DNA of 6,211 bases from an uncultured Fidelibacterota bacterium (GTDB taxonomy: Bacteria; Fidelibacterota; Marinisomatia; Marinisomatales; UBA1611), in NCBI GenBank assembly GCA_937893835.1, contig CALCSS010000039.1, forward strand, positions 1 through 6,211, in the 5' to 3' direction. Within the stretch, counting starts at the first letter, position 1, and each line of letters opens with the position of its first letter. Position numbers and translations under genes: made by a program. Below are positions 5,933-6,211 of this stretch, piece after piece. Below the pieces are notes generated by a model that worked only from the letters and a program-made list of their open reading frames with translations, searched no databases and had not been told where the DNA came from.

Positions 5933-6211
5933 ATGAGACAAACACTAAAAACAATCATCAGAAACGTAAAGAGCATCAAGGGTAACTCTCTTGCTGAATT
6001 CGCTACAACTACTGCTCTGATGGCCACACTGGCCGCTACAGCTGCTCCAAAGCTTAGTGAGATGTCAGAAGGCACGAAAGCTGAGAAGTCACGCAACGAG
6101 ATCGACAAGATCATCAAGCAGGCCGGCCAATTCTACCAAGATAAGGCTGAGTCAGAAGGTCGCGGACGTTTCCCAGGACAGTCAAAGTACAACGTACAAG
6201 TTGGCGGAACG
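5933..6211 (+). CDS. Type IV prepilin, probable major pilin, 3' end outside window
   Basis: The first 93 residues are visible. A 17-residue basic leader ends in SIKG, followed by NSLAEF with Glu at +5 and a hydrophobic, Ala/Thr-rich helix, the type IV prepilin pattern; cleavage is expected between G17 and N18. The mature part aligns without gaps to the preceding prepilin (about 45 of 76 identical), including EGRGRFPGQ and the following VGG. Codon choice differs from every other gene here: all six Ile codons are ATC, all Asn AAC, all Phe TTC and both Tyr TAC. With a near-consensus sigma-54 promoter and a strong ribosome binding site, this points to a very abundant protein, hence the major pilin call. 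The globular domain lies beyond the window, so length and cysteine content are unknown. Confidence 0.9.
   Translation, partial: MRQTLKTIIRNVKSIKGNSLAEFATTTALMATLAATAAPKLSEMSEGTKAEKSRNEIDKIIKQAGQFYQDKAESEGRGRFPGQSKYNVQVGGT

Noticed and set aside
5884..6117. Antisense reading frame of 77 codons over the second prepilin start
   Set aside because: Its hydrophobic translation is the reverse of the codon-biased prepilin gene, and it runs through the sigma-54 promoter leader; the prepilin reading is far better supported.
4919..6211. Tandem prepilins as evidence of a mobile element or recent transfer
   Set aside because: No transposase, terminal repeats or integration site is visible; gene duplication plus expression-driven codon bias explains the difference between them.

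Overview
The window carries a compact type IV pilus (or closely related type II secretion-like) locus of a bacterium, all on the + strand. In order it holds: the C-terminal part of a prepilin peptidase (PilD/GspO family, cut by the window start), a PilB/GspE-type assembly ATPase, a sigma-54 activator of the NtrC/PilR type, a PilC/GspF-type inner-membrane platform protein, a first prepilin, and the beginning of a second, paralogous prepilin (cut by the window end).

From the window start to 4821 the genes form a tight operon: 1 base between the peptidase and the ATPase genes, a 4-base ATGA overlap into the activator, and a 23-base overlap into the platform gene. No terminator follows the platform gene, so read-through into the first prepilin gene is likely. 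That gene also has its own sigma-54 (-24/-12) element at 4888-4903. A strong intrinsic terminator (5629-5661) ends this unit. A gene-free stretch of about 330 bases follows, with inverted repeats that look like activator sites, a second sigma-54 element (5869-5884) and a good Shine-Dalgarno sequence. The second prepilin gene comes next and has the codon use of a highly expressed gene, so it is probably the major pilin.

The genes make sense as one system. The peptidase trims prepilins after the Gly of G|(Q/N)SLAEF, the ATPase and platform protein polymerise them, and the activator encoded between them has an intact GAFTGA loop, as needed to open sigma-54 promoters. The only two sigma-54 elements I found lie in front of the two prepilin genes. 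The most unusual point is that the activator's N-terminal receiver domain has lost its phosphorylation chemistry: the acidic pair is Gly-Gly and the phospho-acceptor position is Glu. No histidine kinase gene is visible. This suggests a phosphorylation-independent, locally encoded switch for pilin expression.

Organism: a bacterium, since it has sigma-54 elements, an NtrC-type activator and a Rho-independent terminator. GC content looks moderate in genes, with frequent ATA and AGG/AGA codons, and the non-coding DNA is AT-rich. Most starts lack a Shine-Dalgarno sequence, which would fit a lineage of the Bacteroidota/FCB type (Marinimicrobia is one guess), but the phylum cannot be fixed from this window.
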